Below, piece by piece: positions 37,201-48,454 of a stretch of DNA of 64,000 bases (within the stretch, counting starts at the first letter, position 1; each line of letters starts with the position of its first letter). Under the pieces are notes generated by a model, which saw nothing but the letters and a program-made list of their open reading frames with translations, was not told the origin of the DNA and made no database searches. The stretch is taken from NCBI GenBank assembly GCA_019054805.1, contig JAHQIY010000007.1:4779501-4843500 (forward strand), read 5' to 3'. This DNA comes from Brachionus manjavacas (Eukaryota; Rotifera; Eurotatoria; Ploima; Brachionidae). The translations under genes and the position numbers were made by a program.

Positions 37201-40200
37201 TTAGATTAACTCAATCATTTTACTTAGCCTATCGATAGAGATTGCTTGTTATAAGCCTAAAAATCGACTTAAAAATAATTTTTTTCTTAATCAATTTTGT
37301 TACTCTTTTCTGTATAAATTCGAAAAATTTTGCTTCTGTCTTACACTAAGGAGGCCAAATTACTACATGATACTCAAGATACTAAAGCAGTTATTTAATG
37401 GTCTAAACACGTAATTGAATTTTTAATTTGGCTCTACTATGCTCGATAAAAGTAGCTATTTTGCATTGTCTATTAAATTTCAAATTACCCTCCTTGTTTA
37501 TTTTTTTAGGTTGTTGGTAAAAAAATATAATTGAAAAATTGTTTTAGATAGTTATTTATTTATTCAAGTGCTGATGCAGCATTTCATAAGCTTAATTTCT
37601 TTTCATCATGTATTTTATTTTAATTGATAAAAATTTTAAATTTTTTAAATAAAATTAATGGAAATTTATTCTTATTTTAATTTGATTTTTTTAAAAAATT
37701 TAAATTATCTAGTCAAATAAAATATTCAAAATATGACGATATTTTTACCTGACTTTAACTTAATACCATTTCTATTCTTTAGAAGTCCCAAATTAAAGTC
37801 CGGACTTGGACTTGTCTTGAGACTTGTGACTTTTAAACAACTTGTATAATTTTTGACTGAGATAAAACAATTCAAAAGAAGTTTTAAACGACGAGTCGAA
37901 TTTTATAATTAAAAAAAATAATTTTCAAATATTGTTTAATTTAGCCTTAAAATAGTCAATGTAAGATGATTCTATAATTTGGGTATAATTGTATCGATTT
38001 ATTTAGAAGGGTATACGGTTCTAAATTTGATAGAGCGTAAGATAATTAATCTTTATTTAATATATTCTTTCTCTGTTATATTTTCATTTTTGGCTTTCGA
38101 ACTAGAATAAACTGTGCTAATATTTATATTTAAGATTTGTTTATTAAAAATTTTTACTAGTAAAAAAGCTGATTTAATTAAAGCATGACCTTTAAGATTT
38201 CTTAAAAAACTGAAATTTCAACAGTAAATTCATAAAAAAAAAGTTAAGTCATTAATATAATATAATGTGTTGTTACTTTTTAACTAACAAAAAATAAAGA
38301 AATAATTTTCAGAGGGTTTTGTTTAAAATATCTTTTAAGCAAATTAATGCTAAAAAATTAATTTTTGTAGACAAAAGAAATAAAGTCTAATACAATTTGA
38401 TAATTTAAATTATGGATTGCGTAGTTTTAGTTAATTAGAGAATTCACCTGAATTTTTTTTTGTGTAAAAAAAGGTAATTATTTGCAATTAATTCTTCTAT
38501 TTTTATTTAAAAAAAAAACACAAAAGTATGTTTTAGATGTAAATTTCGCTCAATTTTATTTAACTTTAAACATTTTTTGTTCAAAAATTAAATAAGCAAG
38601 AATAATTTTTTTTGCCTATTTACAATTATTTAAAATTATAATAAACTAGATTAGTATTGATAGAAAAATATATATTTATATCTATCATATTTAACTGATT
38701 TCTTTCAAACAATTAAAACTCTATTAATTCAACAATCGCTTGTAGAAATTGTTGGAATAAATTTTGCTTAGCTTATTTAAGTTCGTTGGATTAGTAAATG
38801 CACCGTTTAAGATTTGCATGCTGTAGTTACTCGGCTTTAGTCGATATGAAAAAAAAGCCAAGTAAAGCAAATTCTACGTTCTGCAAAACCTAAACTAAAC
38901 AAACTTTTAACATTAAACATCAAGAAAAATAAATATTAACCTGTAAAATTAAATTTTGACTTAAAAATGTTTTAAATTATTTTAGCTAAACATTGGCAGC
39001 GATGTCCTGTCAAATGACTATGCCAACTCATTGACCGAAAGCATTCAAAGTATCATTCAACACATAAACTTGAACAAGCAAAATTTGAACAGCATAAAAA
39101 ACAAAGTATTCAATTCAATACTTTCGCCACTGAAAGTAAAATTTTCTACCATCTTTACTTTTATAATTTAATAGAAATAAAAACAGTTCTAATAAAAATA
39201 AAATTTTTACTTTTTGATTTCTAGCTATCAACAAATGCGGAAGCGACAAGTGACAAGAGAGCATCTGCCACCGATAATTTAGTCAGCCTCCAGTCGATCA
39301 ACTCTACCAACATCTATGCTCTACAGCAAAATTTAAACCATAACCAAATTGTCACTCAGCTTCCACAAAACCAGCAGCCTAGCGCGGTCCAAACCGGTCA
39401 AAATGGCGGCTCCAAGCCCCAAAGCTTAGTCAACATCAACCATCAAACACCTCAGAACATGCAAAACCAGTCACACATTCAGTCAACAATTCAACAAACC
39501 AACAATTACTTGGACCCATCTAAATTCTTGATCCAAAAACAGTACCAAGTGTCTTTCGAGATACAGAGCCTGCTGAACTCTGTAGATAGTACTGGTCTGC
39601 TGAACCAGACTGGTAATCCCTCGAATCGAAACCAAGTGCTACAACAGAGTGCTCCCAATCACCCCAAAGTATTCCAAACAAACCAAACACATGTCCAAAG
39701 CCAACCAATGCAACAAATACCCAACCCGGTCAAAGTAGTCTATGCAAACGATCACGTTGATTCAGGCAAGTACCAGAGTCAAAGTCTGCACCAGTCTCTA
39801 TTGCACAATGCGCTAATGTCTCAATTCATAAATAACCAAGCTTACCAGCCTGCAAACCAGCACAACCCGAATATTCAATCGTTCAACCGAAACCTGAATA
39901 ACATGAGTCCACTTAACTTGCAGACTTTGCAGCCGAGTCTAGGACCATTGTCGGCGCCAGTCATCGGCTCAAACTACACCCTCAAGCTGTCACCCACTTC
40001 GACTAATTCTCTTAACGGTACCACTCAAACAGAGGCCGAAATTAAGCCATATCCGACCCTGGTCACTTCACATGGATTCAACTTGGTGCCCATCAATGAA
40101 AATCCGGTCCAAAATTTGGTCCAAGTTCAAAGCCAGCAACAGCAAATAAACACGGGAATAGTGCGCAAAGCGTCTTTCAATTCGCCCAGTGTGCACTTGG

Positions 40201-41058
40201 CTGAATCAACTATACCAGAGCAAGACATTTCGGCAATAAGTTTGGACGATCCGAAATTGATCCAAACAGTGTCCATTCAAAATGTTCTCACGCACAAAAT
40301 TGAGCATTCTAATGACATATTGGCACAGCTTGGTGAAAGAATAAAGCAAATTTTAAGCGAAAAAGTCCTCGATGGAAATCAAATTGCCACAGAGTATCAG
40401 ATGCCTAATTTTCCAACTAGTGCGGCTAATCCAATCCATCATAATCCTCACCAGCAGCATTTGAGCGACAATGCTAGCTCCTATTCTCCGTCATTGAGTA
40501 GACGAAATTCCATGGACTTGAAAGAAAAGAAAAACTTGCCCAAACCCATCGAACCGGTCAAAGTTCAGTCTAACTGCGAAATGGACGCCAGCTTAGAATC
40601 GACCCAGCCAAACGACTCCAATTTTGCATTTCTACTTGGCCTATTGGGCGTCAATCAGCTGGCTCAACAAAATTATTACCAAACCAAAAGTCAACCAACT
40701 GCTGCGCCACAAAATGCGACCATGAACCGACCTAACCAGTCCCAGTCAAACCAGCAATACATCAGCAGCCAGCCTAAAAAGCAAACACTCAACGATAACT
40801 TCAAACAAGTCGACAATCAAAGCAAAATGTTTGCCCCCATCCAGTCCAATTTAATAAACGCAAATGCTTTTCCTCATTTTGAAGATCTTTTTTTGAGGTA
40901 CTTTTAAGAAGTTTTTTTTAAATTTTTTATTTTTTTTATTTTGAATAAAATTCTACAGACATAGAAGAGAAATCGAGGAATTGCTCAAAAAACATCAGGA
41001 CGAATTGCAGAAGTATGTCATGGAAAGTTCAAAGAATAGCTTAAATAATCAGCAATGA
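25271..41058 (+). CDS. WNK: WNK (with-no-lysine) serine/threonine kinase
   Basis: Exons 25271-26636, 31551-33184, 38986-39135, 39225-40897 and 40959-41058 join in phase to 1640 residues. WNKs sense chloride and osmotic state and activate SPAK/OSR1 kinases that control cation-chloride cotransporters. Residues 1-480 are Ser/Asn-rich and disordered. The kinase spans about 484-742. Cys513 (VAWCEL) stands where other kinases have the ATP-binding Lys, and Lys496 in GHGSFKTV takes over, the WNK hallmark. Asp612 (HRD), Asp631 (DLG) and Ser645 in the activation loop (KSVIGTPEF) are intact. An OSR1-C-like autoinhibitory domain lies at about 765-835 and a second similar fold at about 948-1000. Residues 1051-1600 are Gln/Asn-rich. 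The C-terminus is a short coiled coil (REIEELLKKHQDELQKY). The kinase exon is flanked by introns of 4.9 and 5.8 kb. Confidence 0.95.
26637..31550 (+). other. WNK intron 1 (4.9 kb)
   Basis: Donor GTATGC and acceptor TTAAG, phase 1. The interior is A/T-rich filler. I found no alternative exon, gene or clear transposon. Confidence 0.6.
33831..33895. repeat. AGTC-rich repeat piece
   Basis: AAGTCTCAAGTCAAATGTCAA and AAGTCATGACTTTGACTT resemble the interior of the hAT-like MITE at 11271-11641. Ends were not resolved. Confidence 0.35.
36590..37138. mobile_element. hAT-like element with CAG(T/G)CGCGTAGCCAGGG ends
   Basis: The left end CAGTCGCGTAGCCAGGGT and the inverted right end CAGGGCGCAGCCAGGGTT bound about 549 bp. 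CAG...CTG ends of this kind, with a GTAGCCAGG core, are typical of hAT non-autonomous elements in many animals. The expected 8-bp duplication is not preserved (ATTCAATT against ATTTTTTT), suggesting age. Another repeat (36661-36750) lies within it. Confidence 0.55.
36661..36750 (+). repeat. Tailed repeat, copy 1
   Basis: GTAGTAGTAATAAATGGCTG, then GGCAGCTTCTGCC and GTGTTACACTTTACAGCCC, followed by an AATA-repeat tail. About 60 bp recurs inverted at 55985-56052. The tail suggests the 3' end of a retroposon. Confidence 0.6.
37796..37845. repeat. AGTC-rich terminus, inverted copy
   Basis: The minus strand reads AAGTTGTTTAAAAGTCACAA followed by GTCTCAAGACAAGTCC, almost the left end of the MITE at 11271. 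Only this end is recognisable. Confidence 0.55.
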
Positions 41059-41442
41059 CCAAAAAAGTCATCTAGACATGTGAAGTGTGTGGAAAAAGAG
41101 AGCGTTTATTTTTACTAGATGCGATTTGATTGTTTATTCTTATTATTCACCCTTAAGTATATATTCAAACTCTACTATGAAGCATTTAATATTTTTTGCC
41201 CGGTAATTTTCGGTGGACAGTTCGGCTTGAGAAAAAAAAAAGAAAAACATGATCATTTTGACTTGTTAACGTCGCATTTATTTCCAGTTAGAATTAATTT
41301 AGCGCTTAATTAATGCTAAACGCCGTTTATTTTACGATTTTTTTTATTAATTAATTTTAATTTATTAATTGAGACTTTATTTTGACTTTAAAGTTATAGG
41401 TTACTATTTTATTGAAGTAATTTGGAATTTTTGAAAATGGAA

Positions 41443-41448
41443 AATAAA
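41443..41448 (+). promoter_or_regulatory. Candidate poly(A) signal of WNK
   Basis: AATAAA occurs about 385 bases after the stop. Other A/T-rich variants lie nearby, so this is tentative. Confidence 0.3.
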
Positions 41449-41449
41449 T

Positions 41450-42635
41450 AAAAACTGGTAAAATTTTAAATCATTATTTATTAATTAATTTAAAAGTTTT
41501 ATGCTCATATAAACTTGTGTTAAAAAATTTATCAGATTTTATTTTTAGGAATATAATTTTTTGTTCATTTATTAAATAAAATTTAAGTGGATTTAAAATC
41601 TAAAGTTAAAACATAAGGTAACGATAAATTATTTTTTTTGAATAATTTAATTGTGTATATATAATTATTAATATTAGTTTAAATTTGCGTATGAATAAAA
41701 GAATTTAACTTATTTTTATATAATATTACATTCATATCCCCCCTTTCAATTTAAAAAAAAATTTAATTGATTTTAAATATCAGAATCTCTATCCTTGATT
41801 TAATTCAAAAATTAAAAAAATTCCAAGTTGATATAAATAATACTAAATAATATTTACAAGCAAAACACTTAAAAATTCCAAAAATTTTAAATCTTTATTT
41901 TTTTAATTTTGGTTGCAAAATATCTATTAAACAAAACTATTTACCTCTATATCCTTTAATTCACAGAAAGCTGGCCTATTATTTTGACAAGTTTTCCAAT
42001 GTTATCAGTATCAAAGAGGAACAAAAATTTCATATACAACAAAGAGTTAAATACCTTTATCTATTAGAAGAAATCTTTATAAGAGAATAACGATAATTCA
42101 TAATATTCTAAATAAAAAAACTTTTATCTAACCTTTTCGAATATTGAAATCGGGCTTAAATGTACCAATGGAAACATAACATGTTTCAAGACAGTATCAG
42201 TGTTTGTAGAAGATTGAGAGACTTGAAAAAATTGAAAAAATGCTCTAATTTTAAGAAAAATTAAAAACATTTAGTTAAAATCTAAAATTAATCATTTTAA
42301 TCAGTTAGGAAATTGAAAAAAAAAATCTATTGATTTTAGGCTTATAATATTTTTAAATAACTTTGATTTGTAATTAAAAAACTAAAATACTGAATTAGGA
42401 ACAAAATAAAAGCATATTATATTTGCGTTTAATCTCAATTACATTTGAATTTATTAATAAAAAAATTACAAAAATTGTATCACTTTAAAAGCTCTGGAAT
42501 TTTGGTCTTAATCGTGACAATACTAAATTGAATCTTTTCTTAAAGCATTATTTCGATTTCATTTAGAACTCTCTTTATTTTACAGCTTTTTAAAAGTGTG
42601 GTCGATTTAAATTCGTCAGTACTGATTTGGTTCGT
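41450..42635. other. Intergenic, no gene seen
   Basis: A/T-rich. I find no readable protein motif or inverted repeat. Confidence 0.3.
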
Positions 42636-42639
42636 CAAT

Positions 42640-42965
42640 GTGGTCTCCAAACACTCTTCATTCCACTAGAGCCATCAACAATCTTTGAGTGAATTCCTTC
42701 ATTAATAACCTCTTTAATGAGCTTCATGCAAGCAGCTATTTTAAGACCACATCTTTTAGGTAAGTGTGCAGTATTTGCACCTTAAGCATCAAGTTCAAAG
42801 CCAAGGTATGTTTTCGCTTTTAATTTAGTTTTGCTCATAAAAGGTATTTGGCCCTTACTAAATGTGCTCTTGTGAATTTATAATGACAATTTTATTTGAT
42901 ACCATAAACCCAGACTTAGATGGGTTAAACTCAATACCGTTTTCCGCACCAAATCCAAGTTTAAT
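42640..42965 (-). mobile_element. RT fragment of another retroelement
   Basis: Minus-strand frames give NGIEFNPSKSGFMVSNKIV followed, after a frameshift, by KLKAKTYLGFELDA. This corresponds to the region just after the RT catalytic box in non-LTR RTs (N..K..FM.. then YLG). Two or more stops interrupt it. Confidence 0.6.
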
Positions 42966-43072
42966 AAATTAAGATTAAAGTTTTTTTTTTATTTTGAAAA
43001 AAAATTTAATGCTTATCCTTTTAAAATAAAATTTTAAACTATCAAGAAAAAAAGTCTTTTAGAGAATTATTT

Positions 43073-43606
43073 GAGGTATAGACAATGAGAATATTAAAAA
43101 GTTAAAATCCTTTCTGTACTTTTTGTACTTAATGGTAATAAAAAAGGTTCTAATTAATCAATAATTTAAATATTAATTTTAAATTTAACTAATGTTTTTC
43201 TTACCCCCAGCATACCAGAATCCCCTTTACAGGGCTCCGCCCCGGACTCCGTTTAAGTTTTAATAAAATGATTAAAATTACCATTAATTAATTAAATAAA
43301 ATAATATTCTGAAAAAGTACAAAAAAGAACAGGGCCTAGTTAATTTTAAATTATGATAAAGTACAAAAAGTAGATTTTGTGAAGTTCAGCACAAAAGAGC
43401 AGAACAAAGTGTAAAAAAATTAAATAACTTTTTTTATAAGGGTTTAAAATTAATTCTGTGAAAGCAGCATGGTGCAACATTCAAAATTAATCAATTTTTT
43501 TTACAATTTTTTTGTTTTTTTTATCAATTTGTACTGAATTTCACAAAACCCAAAAAGTATAAAAAGGAAAATTTTTTTTAATAGTTTAATCTCATTGTCT
43601 ATCCAT
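43073..43606. mobile_element. MULE-type MITE, copy 1
   Basis: The termini are GAGGTATAGACAATGAG (left) and, inverted, ATGGATAGACAATGAG (right). A perfect 9-bp duplication GAATTATTT flanks it (43064-43072 and 43607-43615), as in Mutator-like transposition. It holds GAAAAAGTACAAAAAAGAAC and other words shared, inverted, with copy 2 (46125-46308), and a GC-rich patch near 43200-43255. Non-coding. Confidence 0.8.
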
Positions 43607-43615
43607 GAATTATTT

Positions 43616-44441
43616 GAATATTTTGAATTTTAAATTTTAATTGTTAAAATCCTTCAAAATAGAAATCTTTGTTAAAAGTCTTTGATTCAAAATTTTTAAG
43701 GTTTTTTTGGATTTTTAATTTTTAATCTCTTCGTTTAATAATCTGTCTTTTTAACTTTCGGAGCAAAATCTTAATTTTTGAAATTGTTTTTTATTTTTTA
43801 GATATGAATTTATTCAGGAAATTCAATGTATACTCAATGAACATATTAATTTTACCTAAAATGATTAATAATTTTTTTGATTTTTAGATTTATCGTGCAT
43901 TAATCTGTGCGGACTTTTTGCTTATTCTTTATTTCGTCTCTTAAAAATAATTTACTCGAACGCTAGATACCAACAAGTGCAATAAGTTTAAGTTAAGTTT
44001 TTTTTTATTTACAATCTCTTTATCTCGTTATCTCTTTAGGAAATTCTAATTGAAACATGGCGTAGTGAAATTTCGGCTCAATCTCAAAAAAGCTACGTTT
44101 AAAATAGCTTTAATTAATTTTCTCAGGTAAATTTTTTGTTAAGTTAATTTAACTAAAACAAAATAGCTTTAAATTAAAAAAATTAAATAAGTATAGCTGA
44201 TTAATGAATAAGCCTTGAAAAAATATGTGATCGCACGTTCACATAACAGACTATAGCCCAATGTTTAAATTAGCGAATTTAAAATAACATAATTAGAATA
44301 TCGACACTTTTATTTAATTCAAAATAGCATACATCAATTAATTTATCAATTAGAACAAAAATTATATAAGTAATAAAGCTAAATTGTGTAATGTTTATAA
44401 TTTTTTTGAAAGAACATACTTTTTCATTAATTTGACAAACG
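43616..44441. other. Intergenic, no gene seen
   Basis: A/T-rich sequence between two transposon pieces. Nothing recognised. Confidence 0.3.
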
Positions 44442-44961
44442 GGGTCTATTGCGTTATGTGATCACTGGTTCACATAAAAGGTGAACCAACTTACCCAACC
44501 TAAATAGGTGATCAGTTGTATTCACTTATTAGGTAAACCAAAAATATGTGTACAAAATAAATTATTTCGAAAATCAAAATTTATTTTTTAATTTTTTTGA
44601 ATTATAGGTGAGCCAAAAAAAAATTAATTGTAATTTTAATTTTTTTATTTTAAAAGCATTTTATTGTAATTTCAATATTTTTAGTGCGAAAGTTTTGCAA
44701 TTTTTTAAAATAAGATGACTATTTATTAAAGCTAAAATTTTGAAAAATCAAATTTTTATTTACTTTGTCATAATTTTTTTGGTAAGTATCATTTTAGGTG
44801 AACACAATTTAATTTAGATGATCATTTTGAAAAAAAATTTAATTAATTAGTACACATGTTTTTGGTTCACTTAATAAGTGAACACAACTGATCACCTATT
44901 TAGGTTGAGTAAGTTGGTTCACCTTTTATGTGAACCAGTGATCACATAACGCAATAGACCC
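44442..44961. mobile_element. 520-bp foldback element
   Basis: About 110 bp at the left (GGGTCTATTGCGTTATGTGA onward) recurs inverted at the right with few changes, including GTGATCACTGGTTCAC and TTAGGT words. The interior is A/T-rich without ORFs. No target duplication was recognised. It abuts the 3' end of the MULE transposase remnant and may be its terminal repeat region, which is inference. Confidence 0.75.
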
Positions 44962-44969
44962 GAATCATC

Positions 44970-45575
44970 ATTTAATGAAGTTGAATTTTTTACAATTAAA
45001 CCACTGTTAAACTTCAACCAATTTGTTTCCATTTTATTTTGTTCCTTTATCAAAGTATCGATTAATTCATATATCAATGGATGAACGTTCAAAAGACCTG
45101 AGAATGAATTATGCTAGGACTCACAAGCATTGTTAGTTTTTGGTAAATCTTGCATTAACCTGTCATGCACATTGCATAAATCAATTGAAAAAGTTGGTGG
45201 TTTTTCTTCAGTAATTTTTTTGTTATAACGTCCACGCTTAACACGATATTTCACAACATAATTTTCTTCTACATAATCATAAAAATCTTTAACTCTTGTA
45301 TCAGATAAATCTTCACTTGTTTTGAGTTCATTAAAAGCAATTATGACATCATTACAAGGTAAATAAGCTAAACACTGTGGTAAAATTAATTTTTTCCGCA
45401 TAACCTTGTTACTCCAATAATCGTTTTTTAAGCCTAGATTTATGTTTTTTCTAACCATTAACTGCTTGAAATGAAAAAAACAGCAATCGACTTGACTACC
45501 AGGAAAAACATCCTTAACAGATCCAATGAAAGCCTTCTCAAAGCCTGTATCAAAAAAGCTAATTTTAATTAGAAG
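44970..45575 (-). pseudogene. Mutator-like (MULE) transposase remnant
   Basis: Minus-strand translation covers the C-terminal half of a MULE transposase: FFDTGFEKAFIGSVKDVFPG, VDCCFFHFKQLMVRK, CLAYLPCNDVIIAFNELK and LPKTNNACES, then after a TAG stop HNSFSGLLNVHPLIYELID. These match the family signatures TDFExA, GCxFHF, AxxPxxDVxxAF and TNNxxE.xHN. In the FEKA motif the Asp normally before FE is Gly, and the stop sits in the conserved TNN..E..HN box, so it is inactive. Upstream domains are absent. Confidence 0.8.
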
Positions 45576-45613
45576 TAATCAGTGAATTTGAAAAAAATAT
45601 TTTATTTTGAAAA

Positions 45614-45830
45614 ATGTCAGATGTTGATCAACAACTTTGTTTCAACTTTGCAACAACTTTGTTGATCAACAACTATCAAAATCAACAACAACAACAACAA
45701 AATTTTAGTTCTCTCTCACAAAAAGGTCATCGCCAGTTTTATATTAATGGTTATTATTATAAACAAAATGTACAACAAAATAAAAAAAAACATTTTCAAT
45801 TGGCGTTGTATTAAGATTTATAATGAGGTA
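45614..45830 (+). pseudogene. FLYWCH-type zinc finger remnant
   Basis: The frame from 45614 has a Gln-rich stretch and then SQKGHRQFYINGYYYKQNVQ. After the A-run near 45783 the frame must shift to read TFNWRCIKIYN. Together these give the F..G..Y....W.C pattern of a FLYWCH finger, a domain often carried by MULE transposases in animals. It lies on the strand opposite the transposase remnant, so the original element was rearranged or two copies are present. The A-run frameshift breaks the frame. Confidence 0.5.
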
Positions 45831-46124
45831 TTAGGTTTTAATTTTATCTTTATTGACACCTTTTTTGAATAAAATTCCTTAGCTTTTTGAATTATTTAAA
45901 AATTAAGACAATTAAGTAATTCTAAAACATTTTTTATTTCCTTAGGAAAATGAGCTATTTTGATATTTTTTTTACCTGTACGCTTTTTTAATTATAGCTA
46001 TTTTAAACGATGCTATTTTGAGCTACTCCCGAAATTTCATTTAAAACTTTCAATACAAAAATAAAATACATTATAACTTTTGTTCTGATCGTCAAAAACT
46101 TATTCTGCTGATGAAACAAATTTC

Positions 46125-46308
46125 ATGGATAGACAATGAGATCAAAATTTTAAAAAATCATTTTTCTTTCTGTAGTTTTTGTATTTTTTCAAAATATTAT
46201 TTTATTTGGCCCTGTTCTTTTTTGTACTTTTTCTAATTATTTTTTTGGCACTGTTCTTTTTTGTACTATCTGATTTTTACTTTTAAATATTATCATTGTC
46301 TATACTTC
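46125..46308. mobile_element. MULE-type MITE, copy 2
   Basis: It begins ATGGATAGACAATGAG and ends (inverted) GAAGTATAGACAATGA, opposite in orientation to copy 1. It is flanked by a perfect 9-bp duplication ACAAATTTC (46116-46124 and 46309-46317). The interior has CCCTGTTCTTTTTTGTAC, the complement of the copy 1 interior. It is 184 bp, so copy 1 is longer or this one is deleted. Confidence 0.8.
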
Positions 46309-46319
46309 ACAAATTTCGT

Positions 46320-48360
46320 TTCTCCTTCTTTTTATTTTTAATACTTTTAAGCAGAAAGCAATCTTGAGTTCGGACAAATTTTGATAAAAATTTTTTTTCG
46401 TCTCCAGATTAAATTTTTGACCAGAACCAAAGTCAACTTGAAGTTCATGATAATGATCACATGATCAAATCTTAAAAGATTAAAATCCTGATAAAAATTA
46501 TGAAATAAACTTTTTTATTTTTTTTTATTATTTAAGCATAAAATGTTTATTATTTTAATTGATTCTTCTAAGATCTTTATTTTAAAATCCATTTTAAGGT
46601 ATCAAAGTTATAGTTTACTAAACCATTTTTCATTCATTTAGTAATGATATTGTTATATTAATTAATAAATGTAATAGCGAAACAAAGTTAACTTTTTTAA
46701 TGCAAAATTTCAAAATATTGATCAAAATTTTATTTTTTCATGTAAAAAATCATTTAATTTTCTTCCTGATTTAAGCAAATCATATTAATTAAGTTTAGTC
46801 ATTATTATTTAAAAATGATAAGAAATACTTTTTTCAATCAAAAACTAGAATTTTGATTTGAAATTTACATTTGATAATTAACTTCAATTTTCCAAGTAAT
46901 AAATATTTTTTATTTTTGTGATTTGAATGAAAATTCACAATGCCTCAAAAAATTTAATAATAATTGAATGTCAAAAATTTAACATTAAGATTCAACTTTA
47001 TCTTCAACACTAAAGACAACTATTTGAAACATCTTAAAAAAATATTATAGACTCAGAAAAATCTTGATAAACCTAGATTATTACTAATGATCCGGTTTCA
47101 ACAGGACGTACTGCTAAAATTACCAAAAATAATCATTTTACAAAATATTTAGATCTATGACAAAAGATCATTCATTTCCTAATCTCGATGATATAGCTAA
47201 TTTTTTGGCATTTTTATTTTTTGAAAATTACGAGTTTAAAATTTTTACATGGCCGAACATCTTGGCCGATCCGGCCGACATGGCCAACAAAATGGCAGAC
47301 GCCGCGCCGGTCAGCCGAACGGCGTTACGATTTTATTAGAACCGCTGTAAAGGTAAACTCTGCAAAAGTCTGTAAAAATAACTCACTTAAAATTGATATT
47401 ACAGAGTTTGCATTAAGATTTAACACAATATGTTCAATCCAAAAATAGACTTCTGAAATTATTATATCAAATTATAACAATAAAAATTTATTTAATAATC
47501 AAAAATTGATTTGATCATCAAATAATGCCAATTTTCATCGGATTGTTTTCAATTAAATGGTTAAAAATTAGGCTATTAAAACATTTAAAAATAAATATTA
47601 AAATCAAATTCATTAAATGAAATGAACTGAATTGAAATAAACAGTTGAAAATATTAAAAAATGGGACTGTTTGGCATAATCCTTTAAAAAGTAAAAATAA
47701 AATCTAAGAAAAAATGTAGAAATATTAAAAGCATTTAAAAAATGTCTATGATAATCTCTTAATAAAATTCTGCTAAATAAAATACTTCATACGCTGAATA
47801 AATCAAATATCAATACCTTAATGCCATGCATTGGAACTTGAGTAAGTGATTTAGAGATAGGTTCTTTAATTTCTGTTTAAAATACTGCTATTAAAATTCT
47901 AGATTATTTTTATTTTTTTATTATTTTTCTCTTATTTTGAAATTTTAAAGATACTTTATTTAAGATTTGTAAATTCAGCGCAAAAAAATATCTTTGTAAC
48001 TAGGTGGTACAAGGAATGTTACATAATTTCGATAAGTTTGCAAAAACTCTGCAAATTCGGCAAAATTTAATTTCTATGTAATTATGATTAAAAATATAGT
48101 CTGACTTGAACAACTGAAAAAAGTAAATTCACAGATTTGCTCGCAATTTTGGGAAAAAAAAAGAATCAAAATGATAACTGTGACGAAATTCGATTTGGTT
48201 CAAGTGTAATTTTGAGTATTTCAAACCTTTAAATATCAGTACACTTTTTTATTTAGTCGACTGATTTTAGACCTTTGAATAAAAAAATTTCTAACTCAAA
48301 AAAATTCAAGTTCTCAAATTTATGTGAAAGTAATTAAAAAAAATCTATTTATGAAAAGAA
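46320..48360. other. Intergenic with a short GC-rich patch
   Basis: Mostly A/T-rich. Around 47250-47345 a GC-rich stretch (GGCCGAACATCTTGGCCGAT, then GCCGACATGGCC and GCGCCGGTCAGCC) stands out. Its frames show no known domain. Confidence 0.35.
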
Positions 48361-48366
48361 TTTATT
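48361..48366 (-). promoter_or_regulatory. Poly(A) signal of the amine oxidase gene
   Basis: AATAAA on the minus strand about 90 bases after the stop at 48455. Confidence 0.45.
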
Positions 48367-48454
48367 GCGAAAAAATAAAATTTAAGTCATTATTAAAATC
48401 AAAGTTTACGTTTAAAACAAAACAAGACAAAATTAAAAAGATATTCACCTGGAT

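Larger units (their letters stand above)
33185..38985 (+). other. WNK intron 2 (5.8 kb)
   Basis: Donor GTAAGT and acceptor TTTAG, phase 0. It contains AGTC-rich repeat pieces (33831-33895 and 37796-37845), the CAG...CTG element at 36590-37138 and a short tailed repeat at 36661-36750. No exon was seen inside. Confidence 0.6.

Noticed and set aside
45620-45705. GTTGATCAACAAC repeats as a regulatory palindrome
   Set aside because: They lie within the Gln-rich coding leader of the FLYWCH remnant and are explained by CAA codon repeats.
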